Of a stretch of DNA of 64,000 bases, positions 52,617 to 62,914 are shown piece by piece. The notes under the pieces are model-generated. The model saw only the letters and a list, made by a program, of their open reading frames with translations. It did no database searches and was not told the DNA's origin. The stretch is from Pyropia yezoensis (taxonomy: Eukaryota; Rhodophyta; Bangiophyceae; Bangiales; Bangiaceae). How positions within the stretch are numbered: position 1 is the stretch's first letter; each line of letters begins with the position of its first letter. Both the position numbers and the translations under genes were made by a program. The stretch is taken from NCBI GenBank assembly GCA_009829735.1, contig CM020618.1:40725030-40789029 (forward strand), given 5' to 3'.

Positions 52617-54533
52617 CTAGCGTTCCATATGCCCACCCCCACCACTATAGGGACCGGCCGACCACGAACCCCCAGGGTCGTAGGCCGGTAGCGGAGGGGC
52701 GTAACCCACTCGGGAGGGCCCCGGAGTGGAAGCACTGGGAGGGGCCCGCCGACTCGCGGACCCATCCCCGTCGTAAGAAAGATGTCCGGAGGTACTCCCT
52801 CCGTGACGCGGAAGCTGCTGCTGAGTCGACAGCAGCCGTTGGACAAACTCGTGTCCAACCGCGAGGCGAGTGACCTCAGCTGCCAATGACTGTCGCGCCG
52901 TGGCTGAGTCGCCCGACGCGAGGACGTGACTGACACGCCGGGTGACCCAAGCCAACGTGTCAAGGGAGGCCACGAGTGAGGCCTCCACCGTGGCGTCATA
53001 CATGATGGCTCCCAAGTTGGGAAGCATCTCGCCGACGCCACGCGCAATCGGCATCGGGACCGGAGTTCGGACCCGTAGCGAGCCCAACTCCACGTCGGGG
53101 AAGGGTTCGAGGAACTGGAATGGTGGAGCCTGAGTCGGCTCCACACCCCCCGAGGTCGGAGTCGCGACCCGCGGGGAAGACGTCGGCACAGCTCGCCCGC
53201 GGCTTCGAGGGGCTCCTCGATGAGCACCACGACAAGTCGTCGCCGATGACGTCGCCCACCCAGAGCCAGGGGGCGACGTAGAGGGAGTAACCCCCTCCGC
53301 GTAGGGAAGGGAAGGGTCCCCCAACCCCTCACGCAGGAGCAGCTGCCCCTGCACCAGAGTATGGGTGACATGGACGAACTCCCGGGGTGGCTCACTCTCC
53401 AACCCCGGCTCTGAACGCTTGTTGCGGCGGAGGAAGGGGTCCAGCTGCGCCCAATCGAGTCGATTGTGCAGGGTGACCATACCCTTGAGGAGGAACGGAG
53501 CCAGGTCCCCCGCGCCCAAGGCTAACCAGTGGAAGCCAAGGGTTTCCATACCCTCCACCAGAGCCGGTGGGAGGTGCCACAGGTAACCCCGATGGACTAC
53601 ATCGGAGTACCAGTCCCGAGCCACCACGACCACCCAGTGCGTGGCGAGGTAGGCGAAGACCCGGTTGCCCTCCGAGCTGGAGCGTAGCACGGAGCCAAAG
53701 TAGGCAACGAGGAGGGGGATCCGAGCCGGAAACCCACAAGGTACCTCCACTGTCTCCCACCACCCTGGGAGAAGAGGGTACTGGTGCTCACGCTCCTCCA
53801 GAGGTACGTGGGTGAACTCCACCCGCGACCCGTGGATGAGGAAGCCCGAGGAGCCCCGGAGTCGGAACTCCTCTCGCACCACACCGTGTTGGGCGTGGGC
53901 GTCCTCTCCGCCCAGGTAGGGACGGGGAAGGGCACACCACTCGGTAGACACCACCGCGTGGGTGTCGTCGATCTCCACGTCGCCCGACCCCATGGCGAGG
54001 GAGGTTGACAACGCCTGGACTTCAGGCGCGTCCGCCAGGCAGAGTAGCGCTGGTAGGTCGCAGACCACCCCATCAGGTAGAGTCACCTGGTTGGGATACC
54101 GACGAGTCCGGCGGTACCATACGTCGGTCCGCCGTGGCTCGGTGATGATCAAGTAGACATCCTTGAGCTTGCAGTCGGGAAGCTCCCCGACTGACTTGGG
54201 AGGCGCCCAGGCTCGGGGCCCCATAGGAGGACGGGGTCGCAGCGGGAGTAGCAGCCGCGACTCAGGAAGGCGGGGGATGGGAGTCACATCCCCTTCCGCC
54301 ACCGGGTTGGAAGACCCATCCCCCGGTGGGACCACAGCCGAGGGGGCAGTAGGAGGTGATGGAGCGGGGACGGCTGAGGCGGCCGCCTCCGACCCTCGCC
54401 CGGGACGAGTCGTCTCCATGGCCGACCCCCGGCTGAGAGACTCCTCAGTCCCGAGGGCCTCCTCTCCCGCCCGTCGCTTGTCCGATAGAGACGTCGGGGA
54501 CGGGGACAAAGGCCGACTCGGCTCACCCGCCAT
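52617..54533 (-). CDS. antisense third ORF (aORF) of element C, unknown function
   Basis: The protein is 638 aa and intact, on the strand opposite to gag-pol. The start ATG at 54533 lies in AAGATGG. A disordered N-terminus is followed by a region near 120-230 ending HAQHGVVREEFRLRGSSGF, then the conserved block from about 255 (GWWETVEVPCGFPARIP, YFGSVL, HRGYLWHLP, LLLREGLG..LPYAEGV), and a Pro/Gly/Ser-rich tail. Many of these positions match the B aORF, so the two proteins are homologous. That this frame stays open in a copy whose pol has three stops may be chance or may reflect selection. No known domain is recognised. Confidence 0.85.
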   Translation of the reverse strand: MAGEPSRPLSPSPTSLSDKRRAGEEALGTEESLSRGSAMETTRPGRGSEAAASAVPAPSPPTAPSAVVPPGDGSSNPVAEGDVTPIPRLPESRLLLPLRPRPPMGPRAWAPPKSVGELPDCKLKDVYLIITEPRRTDVWYRRTRRYPNQVTLPDGVVCDLPALLCLADAPEVQALSTSLAMGSGDVEIDDTHAVVSTEWCALPRPYLGGEDAHAQHGVVREEFRLRGSSGFLIHGSRVEFTHVPLEEREHQYPLLPGWWETVEVPCGFPARIPLLVAYFGSVLRSSSEGNRVFAYLATHWVVVVARDWYSDVVHRGYLWHLPPALVEGMETLGFHWLALGAGDLAPFLLKGMVTLHNRLDWAQLDPFLRRNKRSEPGLESEPPREFVHVTHTLVQGQLLLREGLGDPSLPYAEGVTPSTSPPGSGWATSSATTCRGAHRGAPRSRGRAVPTSSPRVATPTSGGVEPTQAPPFQFLEPFPDVELGSLRVRTPVPMPIARGVGEMLPNLGAIMYDATVEASLVASLDTLAWVTRRVSHVLASGDSATARQSLAAEVTRLAVGHEFVQRLLSTQQQLPRHGGSTSGHLSYDGDGSASRRAPPSASTPGPSRVGYAPPLPAYDPGGSWSAGPYSGGGGHMER

Positions 54534-55527
54534 CTTGAATAACCTTGACCAACTCGGTGAGGTTGAGCACGGGGGGGGGATACGACCCGCTCCCCCTCCT
54601 TGACCGCCACCAGGTTAACTCAATCTGGGCCTTGAACAACAGGGGGGGGACACGACCCACACCCCCCAACGACAACAAAGAAGCCCGACACAAGGGGCAG
54701 CGCGGGGAAAACACAACCCCGCCGACGAAGAGCAACAAGGGGGGGACACAACCCACGCCCCCACCGACAACGAAGACGCCCGACACAGGGGCAGGGAGGG
54801 GGAAGACACCACCCCAAGCGGCGACACAAACCGCACGGCGGGAAGAGACAGACCCGCCGACGCGAGGGAGCAGCGGCGGGAAGACACACACCCGCCCGCA
54901 CACACGAAGGGGAGAGAAGACCCCGCACCGGCGGCCGAGTACCACCGCCGGCGACCGAGTGCAACACCCCTAACTCGGGGTGCGCACACTTCTCAACCCT
55001 GACTAGAAGGGGGGGGGAAAGGAGTGAGGAACACCCCGCAGAGAGCCAGCTGGGGGTGGATCGAGCTCTAAGGGGGGGACACAACCCGACCCCCCGAGAG
55101 CAACCGTACCCCAACTGAAGGGGCAGGTGCAGGTCGACGTTCCGAGTGAGAACGTCGACGCCCTACTCCTCCAGTTGAGGGGCAGGGGGTGTGGCGGAGG
55201 AACGCCGACACCCAGGTTAGGGGGCCCACCCACACGGGAGTCCACCCGTGGAGCACCCTGACCAGGTGGGGGACGACTTTCCCCCACACCTGTTTCGCGT
55301 GGAAGGGGCTCCTCTACCCAGGTTAGGGCAGAGAGCGCACCCCACGGAGAGGGACTGCCTCTCCCGGAGGGCCCCGCCGGACGCGAGTGCAACCCCGGCG
55401 CAACCCTGGTGCACGCTAGACCCCAGCGATGCACCGTACTTTGCATCCCGACTCGGGAATTGCACCCTCCTCTCCCGGTCACTGCGACTCGCAGCTGATT
55501 GGACGTCCACCGGGACGGCTGGACTTT
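54534..55527. other. aORF leader region of element C with G/C-tract repeats
   Basis: About 1 kb separates the aORF start from the polypurine tract. It holds four copies of a 25-29 bp motif (54569-54596, 54640-54668, 54737-54762, 55070-55096): a run of 7-9 G, then A-C/T-A-C-R-A-C-C-C, then a C-run, so each can fold on itself. Otherwise low-complexity Ala/Arg-type ORFs without domains are seen. Confidence 0.6.
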
Positions 55528-55541
55528 TGAGAAGGGGGAAA
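55528..55541 (+). other. polypurine tract of element C
   Basis: GAGAAGGGGGAAA lies directly before the 3' LTR. Confidence 0.85.
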
Positions 55542-56080
55542 TGTGGGAGATTGGGCCGGAATTCGGTACCAATACTTCGGAGATTCGGGTCAAGTGGACC
55601 TGACCGGAAGTCGAAATTCACCCGACCCACGATGGTGAAACTTCTGACTTCTGGACGGAAATTCGACTAGGACTTCCGACATACTAGAGCAGGGTAATGC
55701 TGCTGGTATTTGTTTCTTGGGATTTTTGCACGGGAGCCAGACGGATTTCTACGCTTTGAGTGCTTTGCATGTGGAGTGATATGATTGGTTTGTTTGAGGG
55801 TTCATTTTCTGAGTGTTTTGAGGGGTTGCGTGAGCGTGTGAGGAGGGTTGATAAGGAGGGACAGCAAGGCGGGGAGGGCCCACCTTGGCTGGCCAAGCAA
55901 AAAAACACCGTCTGGCTCCGACACATCTTGTTCGTGCCTTGGTGAGCTGACCCGTTCACCACACGCAAGTTCCGTGTTCGGCTCTGTGGAGGTGCTTGCT
56001 TCCGGTGTCCCAAGTTGGGATATCGGCAATACTCCTCTTCCTTCCCTGACTCGGGGTTGGTGGTTGGGAGTACTGCTACA
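55542..56080 (+). repeat. 3' LTR of element C
   Basis: It is 539 bp, beginning TGTGGGAG and ending ACTGCTACA. It differs from the 5' LTR at four sites by eye: one in the first few bases, one near 55570, one near 56001 and one near 56072. Confidence 0.95.
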
Positions 56081-56085
56081 ACCTG
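56081..56085. repeat. target site duplication ACCTG, right side of element C
   Basis: It pairs with 45836-45840. Confidence 0.95.
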
Positions 56086-58650
56086 TTACCATGGTTGCGT
56101 TGCGTACCCGTAGTCGGGCGCCGAAGTTCTTCTTGTATCGAAGTTGTGTAAGGTCAAGGGCACCCTTGAGCTTATGTATCATACACGATAGCTTGGCCAA
56201 CCAAGCTAAGTGGATCCGTTCGGCCTGTCGGCCTTTCGGTATGTCGTACCGAGTGCATCTGCCCGGTGGCAGCGTCAGGTTACCGACGCCCATTGGCATG
56301 ACCCACTCCAGTGGAGCAATGTTGGTGCTCCGGTGGGGCCTGGCATTGTATGCCAGGGTCAATACGGACGGGGGCCTGTCCCACGAGTTCGTGTGTTCCG
56401 CCACGTAGCATTGAATCATCTTGACGATGGTGCGGTTGAACCGCTCCACCTGCCCGTTGGATTGCGGGTGGTAGTCGGATGCCCGACGTGGTTCGATACC
56501 GAACATGCCCATAACCTTAGTGCAGAATTCCGACGTAAGGTTTGCTCCGTTGTCGGAGAGGAGTTGCTTCATTAATCCGTAAGCACTGATCCAGTGGTCA
56601 ACCACTGCGTTCATGGTCTTCTAGGCCGTGTCGTTCGGGATGGCTACTGCTCGTGACAGCTTAGTAAAGCGGTCCGACATGACTAGGATGTACCTGTTCC
56701 CTTCTTCCGTTACCGGAAGTGGCCCGAGTATGTCGATAGAGAATTGCTCGTTGGGCCCATCGGGTGGGAATAGTTTCATAGTGGATGCCAGCCTATGAAG
56801 ACTCATACGATTCCGTGCACACGGGTGGCATCCCCGCACGTGGTCGACTACGTCGACGGCCATTGCTGGCCAATGGAAGAGCCACCGCATTGCTGCGAAC
56901 ATGCGCGAACCCCCCGGGTGTCCGGCTGTATGGTTCTCGTGTTCTCGTTCCATGACGGCTTGTCTTAAGGACACGGGAACCACGACTTGATGTCGTCCAT
57001 CGGCGGGGGCCCGCCGGTATACGAGTCCGTCTTCATTCTCGGAGAGGATGCCGGCCTTGCCGGCCAGGAGGTTAGCGCGATGGCGTTTACAGTCATCGTC
57101 ATTGGCCTGTGCCTCGCGGAAGTCCGTGAGGTTCAAAGGGCACGCCAGGTGTGCCCTGGTAAGGTCAACCATACCTTGGGTGGCGTTACCCACCATGCAA
57201 GCCGGGACCACCGGGATGTCGTCGTCCACTTGTCTGGTATCCGCTCTGGGTGTATCAAGTCGCGACAGCGCGTCTCCCAGATGATGGGTAGAGCCGGCCT
57301 TATACATGGTCCGGTAGTCGTGCACGGCCATGTTCAGCCTCCACCGGGCTAGCCGACCGTGGCTGACGGAATCCTTGTCACCAAGGTTGAGAAGCCATCG
57401 TAGAGGGTCGTGGTCGGACCTCACGATGAACCTGGATCCTTCCAGGTATGGCCGGAGCATTTGCACTGCCCATATCACGCCGAGGCACTCGCGCTCGGTG
57501 GCTCTGTAGTTGCGCTCAGCCGGGTTGATTGTCAAGCTGAAGTGCCCCACCGGATGTAGGTCCGGGATAGCATTATCGGTACCGATGATTGTCTCTCCCT
57601 GTAGCAGGGTGTATCCCACCTGGGTGTCGCAGGCATCGACGTTGATGACGAAGGCCCCGCGTCTATGCGGCAATGCAAGCACGGGTGGGGCTAGCAGGGC
57701 TTTCTTGAGCAGCTTGAATGCCTTTCCCTCGCTCGGCGAGGGAGGTTGGAGTTCCTTTGGCAAGGCGCTGCTCGTCAGAGCCGTTAACGGCTTGGCTATA
57801 CGAGCGAAGTCTTTGACGAACCGTCGGTATACGTTGCACATCCCTAGAAAGCTCTTATGCTGTGTCTGGGTGGTCGGGTATCGCGCATCCCGGAGTACCC
57901 GGGTATTAGCTTCGAGCACTCGCAGTTTACCTTGTGTGATCTGGTGACCCAGGTACTCGACGGTCTGTTGGAAGAAGGCGCACTTCTTGAGACGCAGGGC
58001 TACCCCGGCGTTCCGCAAGAGGGTGAGTACCTTGTCGACATGCTGCACATGATCATCCATGTTACGCGAGAAGACGATGACATCGTCCAGGTACACTAGG
58101 CAGTTATGCCACTACACTTCCGACAGTATAATGTCGATGGCCCTCTGCAATGTGGCGAGGGCGTTGGACAATCCGAAAGGCATCCCTTAGGAGCTCGTAC
58201 ACTCCATTGTGACAGACGAACGCCGTCTTGGGGATATCCTCCTCTACAACCGGGATCTGCCAGTACCCGGCATTGCAGTCGATAGTGGTAGACACTGTGG
58301 CTTCCCCCAGGGAGTCGAAACATTCTTCCATCCTTGGTAAAGGGTATGAGTCTTTTTTGGTAACCAAGTTGAAGCGTAGATAGTCGATGCAGAACGAGGA
58401 GATTGATCCTTCTTCGATACGATAACGACTGGGGCGTCCCACTCCGACATCGAAGGTCGGATCACCTTAGCTTCGCTCATCCTCGTCACTTCTCCGTCAA
58501 CGATCTCTCGTTGCATAGGTTTCGCGCGGTGCGGTTTCGACCGCGCGCGTCGTGCACCTGGTACCAGGTCTATACGATGTTGGGTTGCCCCAATGGTACC
58601 TAAGGCCCCGCCGGTCCACATGACGCCATGCTTTCTTAGCATCCGTCGTA

Positions 58651-58671
58651 CCCCTTCGGCTACCGAAGGGG
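58651..58671. repeat. 9-bp perfect hairpin in D pol
   Basis: CCCCTTCGG and CCGAAGGGG enclose CTA. Confidence 0.6.
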
Positions 58672-59137
58672 GAAGGTGGTCAAGGTGAGCCTCGGCCAGT
58701 GCCTTCAAGGCTTCTTGGTCCTTCGGCGGAATATCCGCCGGAGCTGGTGATTGATTAGGCTCCCCGGCGTCGGGTTCCTTCAGATCGGTCGTCTCGGCGA
58801 CCGCCAGTACCTCAAGTGGTTTCACTTGAACTTTCTCTTCAGGGGTAAGGATGTCTCCTTCGTAGAGCTCGGAGAACCAGAGGATAGTCCCTTTCGGAAG
58901 GGTGACTGCCTTACGGCGATAGTTCGCCATCACGAGCAGCGATGACCCCCCCGCTGGGAAGTCTACGATACCGTTGGCCGTGGTCAACCCATGGCGCTTG
59001 TAGGTTGGTAGGTTGGACTGGACTCTGCAGATGCCTGCTTCGTCACAGTTAACCGGGAGGACTGTCTCCGATAACGGCTCAAAGCGAGTCCGTTTGGCCA
59101 GCCGGAGTGTCTTCGGCTCTAGTCTTGCGTATACCTC

Positions 59138-59155
59138 AGCCACGTTAACGTGGCT
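59138..59155. repeat. 18-bp perfect palindrome in D pol
   Basis: AGCCACGTTAACGTGGCT is self-complementary with no loop. Confidence 0.65.
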
Positions 59156-59952
59156 CGCTTGTAGCGTCAGGTTTGTGACGATATCTGTCTGTCCTCTCTT
59201 CGTCCCGTCGGCCTCTTGTAGCTCAACGGTCCTCCGGCCCTGCCGGATTGCATCCACGTGAACGTTGATGAAGGTGCACCCCAGTATGCATGACACCGAT
59301 TGGGTCTCACATATCAGGAAGTCGACTTCCGTGGTGAGTTCCCCGATGGTGACCCGCGGCGACATCGCTGCTGTCCTACGAATGAGACGACGATTCGCAT
59401 CCGTGATCGTGGGTCCCCGAGTCACTCTGACTCGCCGGAGCCACTTCTCGGGGAGGGTATCCTTCCGAATAAGGTTCGGCCAAGCCCCTGTGTCCAGTAC
59501 CGGGTAATACGATCGGGTCGACTGGGGGTCAACCCCCAGTGTGGCTGATACCTTGAAATCCTCCGAGGTGAACAGTACGTGGCCTACACAAACATCCGGT
59601 GTAGCTCTGGCATCCTGGAAAGGGCCCTTGTCTGGTTCAACGTGACGGAGCTTCCCGTCCTCGCCTCCCGTCCTCGGAGGTTGGTCATCGTTCCCCTGAC
59701 GCCGTGTCGTCGGGGCCGGAAGGTGTACCCGGGGACTGATGCGGCGTCGGCTCAACCGCGCTTTCCATGGGGCTTTCCCCGCGGCAGTCCGGGGTGGCTT
59801 GCTAGGGTTGCCCCAGCGACGACGTGTCGTCCTTCCTCTTACTCGCTTCACGCGCTTGGCCGGGTACTGTCTTCCGGGATATCCGGGAGAGGAGGTGCCT
59901 CCTTGACTGCCAGTACTCCTCCTAGAGCTTGCTGTCGCCGCGGTGCCGGTGC

Positions 59953-62012
59953 TCAAGTGGGATAGCCCCCAATGGATGCCTTGTGTTGCGCCGCTGCCCG
60001 TCCAGACTCCTCCGGGATGGGCGGGCATGAGGATACCCAGTGTTGGGGGTCTCCGCACAGCATACATCCAGAAGTGCCGGCCGTGCTGGGCGTCCGCGTC
60101 GGGGCGGCTCCATAGGTCCTGTTGCCTGCCACGGGGGCCCGAGTTCCCGCCCCTTGGTAGGCCTTAGGTACCGGTGCCAACGGAACATGGACTCCCCCAA
60201 CCGGTCGGTCCAACCCGCGATCTGCGGAGGTGCCTCCGTACGCACCGCCCATGTCGGCAAGGGTTGATGGGGGTTATCCGTAACCGGGGCGTACCCCGTA
60301 GTCCGTACATACGGGACGCGACGTCTCGCACCCTCGCTGACCTGTAACTGGATCCCAGCCGGGGCGACGTACGCTACCGCACCGTGCTCGTCAATTACCG
60401 GCGGCGCCGGTAGCAACAGGTGGCCCTGTTGGGCGACCAGAGGTTCATCCTCACCCGTGGGGGCGTACTCGGTGGCCACAGTACTGGTGCGGCCTTACGT
60501 TCAATTTTCTCCTTCCTCGGTACCGGAGTAATGCTGGGCTTGCTCCCCTCACCCTTGGGCGTCGGGGCCAAGGCACACTGAAGGTGTAGCACCCGGTAGG
60601 CGTCCCCTGGGTACTTGCACATGTGCGTCAGCCGACTGAAGTTCGTCCGAGCCGTGTTGGCTCCCCGTGCGGATATCCGCACGTAGTTGGGTACTCCTGC
60701 GAACAGGATGGCCCGTAGCTCCCCGTCTCTGAGAAGCTTCCCCAGCTCGTAGTCGAGCTCTTGGATCCGGCGTCCAAACATCTCCTCATCCTCCCAGGAC
60801 TGGGCGGTGGCGGTGAGAAGGGCCCGGTAGTGGTCTTCGCACTCGTCCTCACGGAGGTATCTGCTAGGCAGCTCCTTCAATATACCACGGTAATCAATGG
60901 GGGTGGCTGCGAACCTCATTCCCGGCATTGGGATGCCTGGCGGAGCATGCCTCGTACCCGTTCATCAACAAAGAACAAGAGTATCTCCAGCGTTAGCCCC
61001 TCGTTAACGAGTGCCTTGTCTGCGGCTGCCTTGAAGCTAGTCAGGAAGCCAATGACTGCCAACGGGCGTCCGTTCGGGCCCCCGAACATAGGGACTCCCT
61101 TTATAAGGGTCTGCATAGAGCGGATCGCTCGATGCGAGGTAGTATGCATCGATTCCGATACGGTACCAGATTAGTCCTCCAAACGATAACGTTCAGGAGT
61201 CAGTACCGACCGGAAGACTTCGTTGACAATCTCCCTGTCAGCGTCCTGGATATCCAGTCGCTTGGCCAGTTGATGAGTAAACTCATCGGACTCCATCCGC
61301 TTCAGTAAGCTCGCAGTAACCTGCGCTGTCATAGCGTGCACCAGTGACGCTGGAACTTCCGGCGTCGGTGCCTCGGGTACCCGAGTTGCTTGGCTTCCGT
61401 CGTCGAGGGGGTAATGGGAGACGGTACCGTCTCCCCCCATCGCCAATTCTGTTCCGGCGTAAGTATCCGCCGGACCGTGTCCACGGAGTCCGCTCTGAGT
61501 GCTCCGAGCGTAGCGCTCCGTGTGACTACGTTCCAACTCGGCTGACGAGTCGGATCCATAACCCGCTGTATCCGCGCGTTGTCCAGGAGTAGCAACCCTG
61601 GGGTCGACCCGGTGGACTCCGAAAGTAGTCCGGCCCGTTCGAACCGTACCGGTGTGGGAGGAACACGACGGGGTACCGTCGTATGGCTTGTTGACATCAG
61701 CACAGCCATTGCGTCCTCCGTACGCTCTTGACGGGCGTCGAGTCAGGTGAACCGGGCCTCAACGCGAGCCAATGATGCCATCAGGGAATCCCCTGGTGAA
61801 GGTGGCGGCGGAGTGAGGTCAGCAGAAGACGGTTGAGGCGCTCCGTCGCCTTCGGCCGTCCGCGCCGTACGAAACGTCGATTCGGCACCGGAGAGCATCG
61901 GCGTCTCAATGTTGTCGATCGGGTTACCGATCCCGGTTCCCGTGTTCATTTCCGGGGTCGGCGTCGACGCCGATCCGTCATCTTGAACGTTCCCCATCTC
62001 TTGGGTAGACAT
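59953..62012 (-). pseudogene. gag of element D, degenerate
   Basis: It starts at an ATG at 62012 (MSTQEMGNV). Stops lie near 61743 and 61171, and frame changes are needed between about 61536 and 61330, near 60920, near 60480 and near 60250. Recognisable parts are a capsid-like segment (GVPMFGGPNGRPLAVIGFL, and later RRIQELDYELGKLL) and a CCHC knuckle (CMLCGDPQHWVSSC) near 60020-60060. It ends at the stop complementary to 59953-59955. Confidence 0.82.
61416..61435. repeat. 20-bp perfect palindrome in D gag
   Basis: GGGAGACGGTACCGTCTCCC is fully self-complementary. A 16-bp palindrome, TCGGCGTCGACGCCGA, lies at 61958-61973. Confidence 0.7.
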
Positions 62013-62229
62013 AGTCACAATCAGTCAACCGACGTATCGGTCACCACAGAATAAGAGAGCAAGGGTATGGGTTGGGGGAGAATAACAGTTGATCGCAGAC
62101 AATCGTAACCACTTAACACAATCAACCAGATCGCGCGATCGCAACACCACGAGTACAAGAAAAGGACAGGATCCCTATCCGTTTGCCATGGCCGAAGACG
62201 GCGTCACCACAAGTGTGACAAAAATCGGT

Positions 62230-62246
62230 CCCCTGCTGCTCCACCA
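62230..62246 (-). other. primer binding site of element D
   Basis: The minus strand reads TGGTGGAGCAGCAGGGG, one base from the LTR terminus at 62248. It is unchanged despite the decay of the element. Confidence 0.88.
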
Positions 62247-62247
62247 A

Positions 62248-62609
62248 CGTAGCACAATAGGTATCCGCTGCACGTCCACTCTCAAGAAACACTCACCAAG
62301 GGGGATTGGCACCAACGTCACCGGCAGGCTAAGGTTGCTGTCCTTGGAGCGCAAGCCACGGGACCAAGATGGGAGCCCAAATGGGAGCGGTTTGTTGTTC
62401 TACCATGGCTGGCGGTGGATTCCCCGCCGGCCCCCTCGTTATAAACACTCGGAGACACTACTAACTACCCTCCACCCCAAGATGCAGGTCCCTTTGGTCA
62501 TACGCAACTTATATATACCGTGACCAGGGCGGACTCCCAAATTGAAAGTTAAGGGTTCGGAGTATTCCCCCTATATTAGGGTCACAATACGGTTATCCAT
62601 ATTGCTACA
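62248..62609 (-). repeat. 5' LTR of element D
   Basis: It is 362 bp, the partner of 41660-42021. It has a strong TATATATAA on the minus strand (complement of 62509-62517), suited to driving gag-pol, and TATAAA on the plus strand at 62440-62445. Confidence 0.93.
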
Positions 62610-62614
62610 CGGGG
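62610..62614. repeat. target site duplication CGGGG, right side of element D
   Basis: It pairs with 41655-41659. Confidence 0.85.
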
Positions 62615-62914
62615 GCTAGATGATTCTCAAGGTTGGTCGAGTTCGATCTTGTGGCAGGACCCGCTGCTCTTATGGCAAGAGGAGAGAATCAGAGCCGACG
62701 GAGAGGTACACTGTCGTGAAGCGGCTCGGATGTGGGCGTGGGCGTGGGGAGCTGCGTGGTATTGATAGAGTACCTCGAGATAGCCCCTGCCTATTGAGCC
62801 TTGGACGAGGTGTAGGGACGTCGCTCAAGTGCGAGTCCCCCCGACAACAAGATCAGGCAGCGCTGGAGCAAATAATTGGACGGGTTCGGAGTGTAATTTC
62901 TAGGATGGCGCCGC
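62615..62914. other. flank right of element D
   Basis: This is 300 bp of mixed composition. I see no ORF with a recognisable domain, RNA gene or repeat. Confidence 0.45.

Larger units (their letters stand above)
45841..56080 (+). mobile_element. Ty3/gypsy retrotransposon C, nested in D
   Basis: It is 10,240 bp with 539-bp LTRs that differ at four positions, so it is much younger than D. On the plus strand the order is LTR, primer binding site, gag, frameshift site, pol, then the minus-strand aORF, polypurine tract and LTR. Pol contains three stops, so this copy is probably inactive. Confidence 0.95.
56081..60067 (-). pseudogene. Pol of element D (protease to integrase core), degenerate
   Basis: On the minus strand, the first segment (60067-58244) carries a protease with LDTGAWPNLI and the RT fingers. 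It loses frame near 58430, continues in a second frame to 58104 (FCIDYLRFN, CNAGYWQIP), shifts again near 58100-58140, then runs from 58096 to 56621 with YLDD, RNase H (NVDACD, TERECLG, RSDHDP), integrase finger and core (IDILGPLP). A TAG at 56621-56623 is followed by the rest of the core (SDNGANL, GQVERFN) to the C insertion point. The pol frame begins inside gag in the -1 frame, but I find no canonical slippery heptamer in the overlap. Confidence 0.88.
41660..62609 (-). mobile_element. Ty3/gypsy retrotransposon D, old and interrupted by C
   Basis: Two 362-bp LTRs are flanked by CGGGG. By eye they differ at about 30 positions (about 8%), so the insertion is old. On the minus strand the order is LTR, primer binding site, degenerate gag, degenerate pol, chromodomain, then the oppositely oriented aORF and 3' LTR. 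Without element C and its duplicated target the element would be about 10.7 kb. It carries many frameshifts and stops. Confidence 0.93.
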
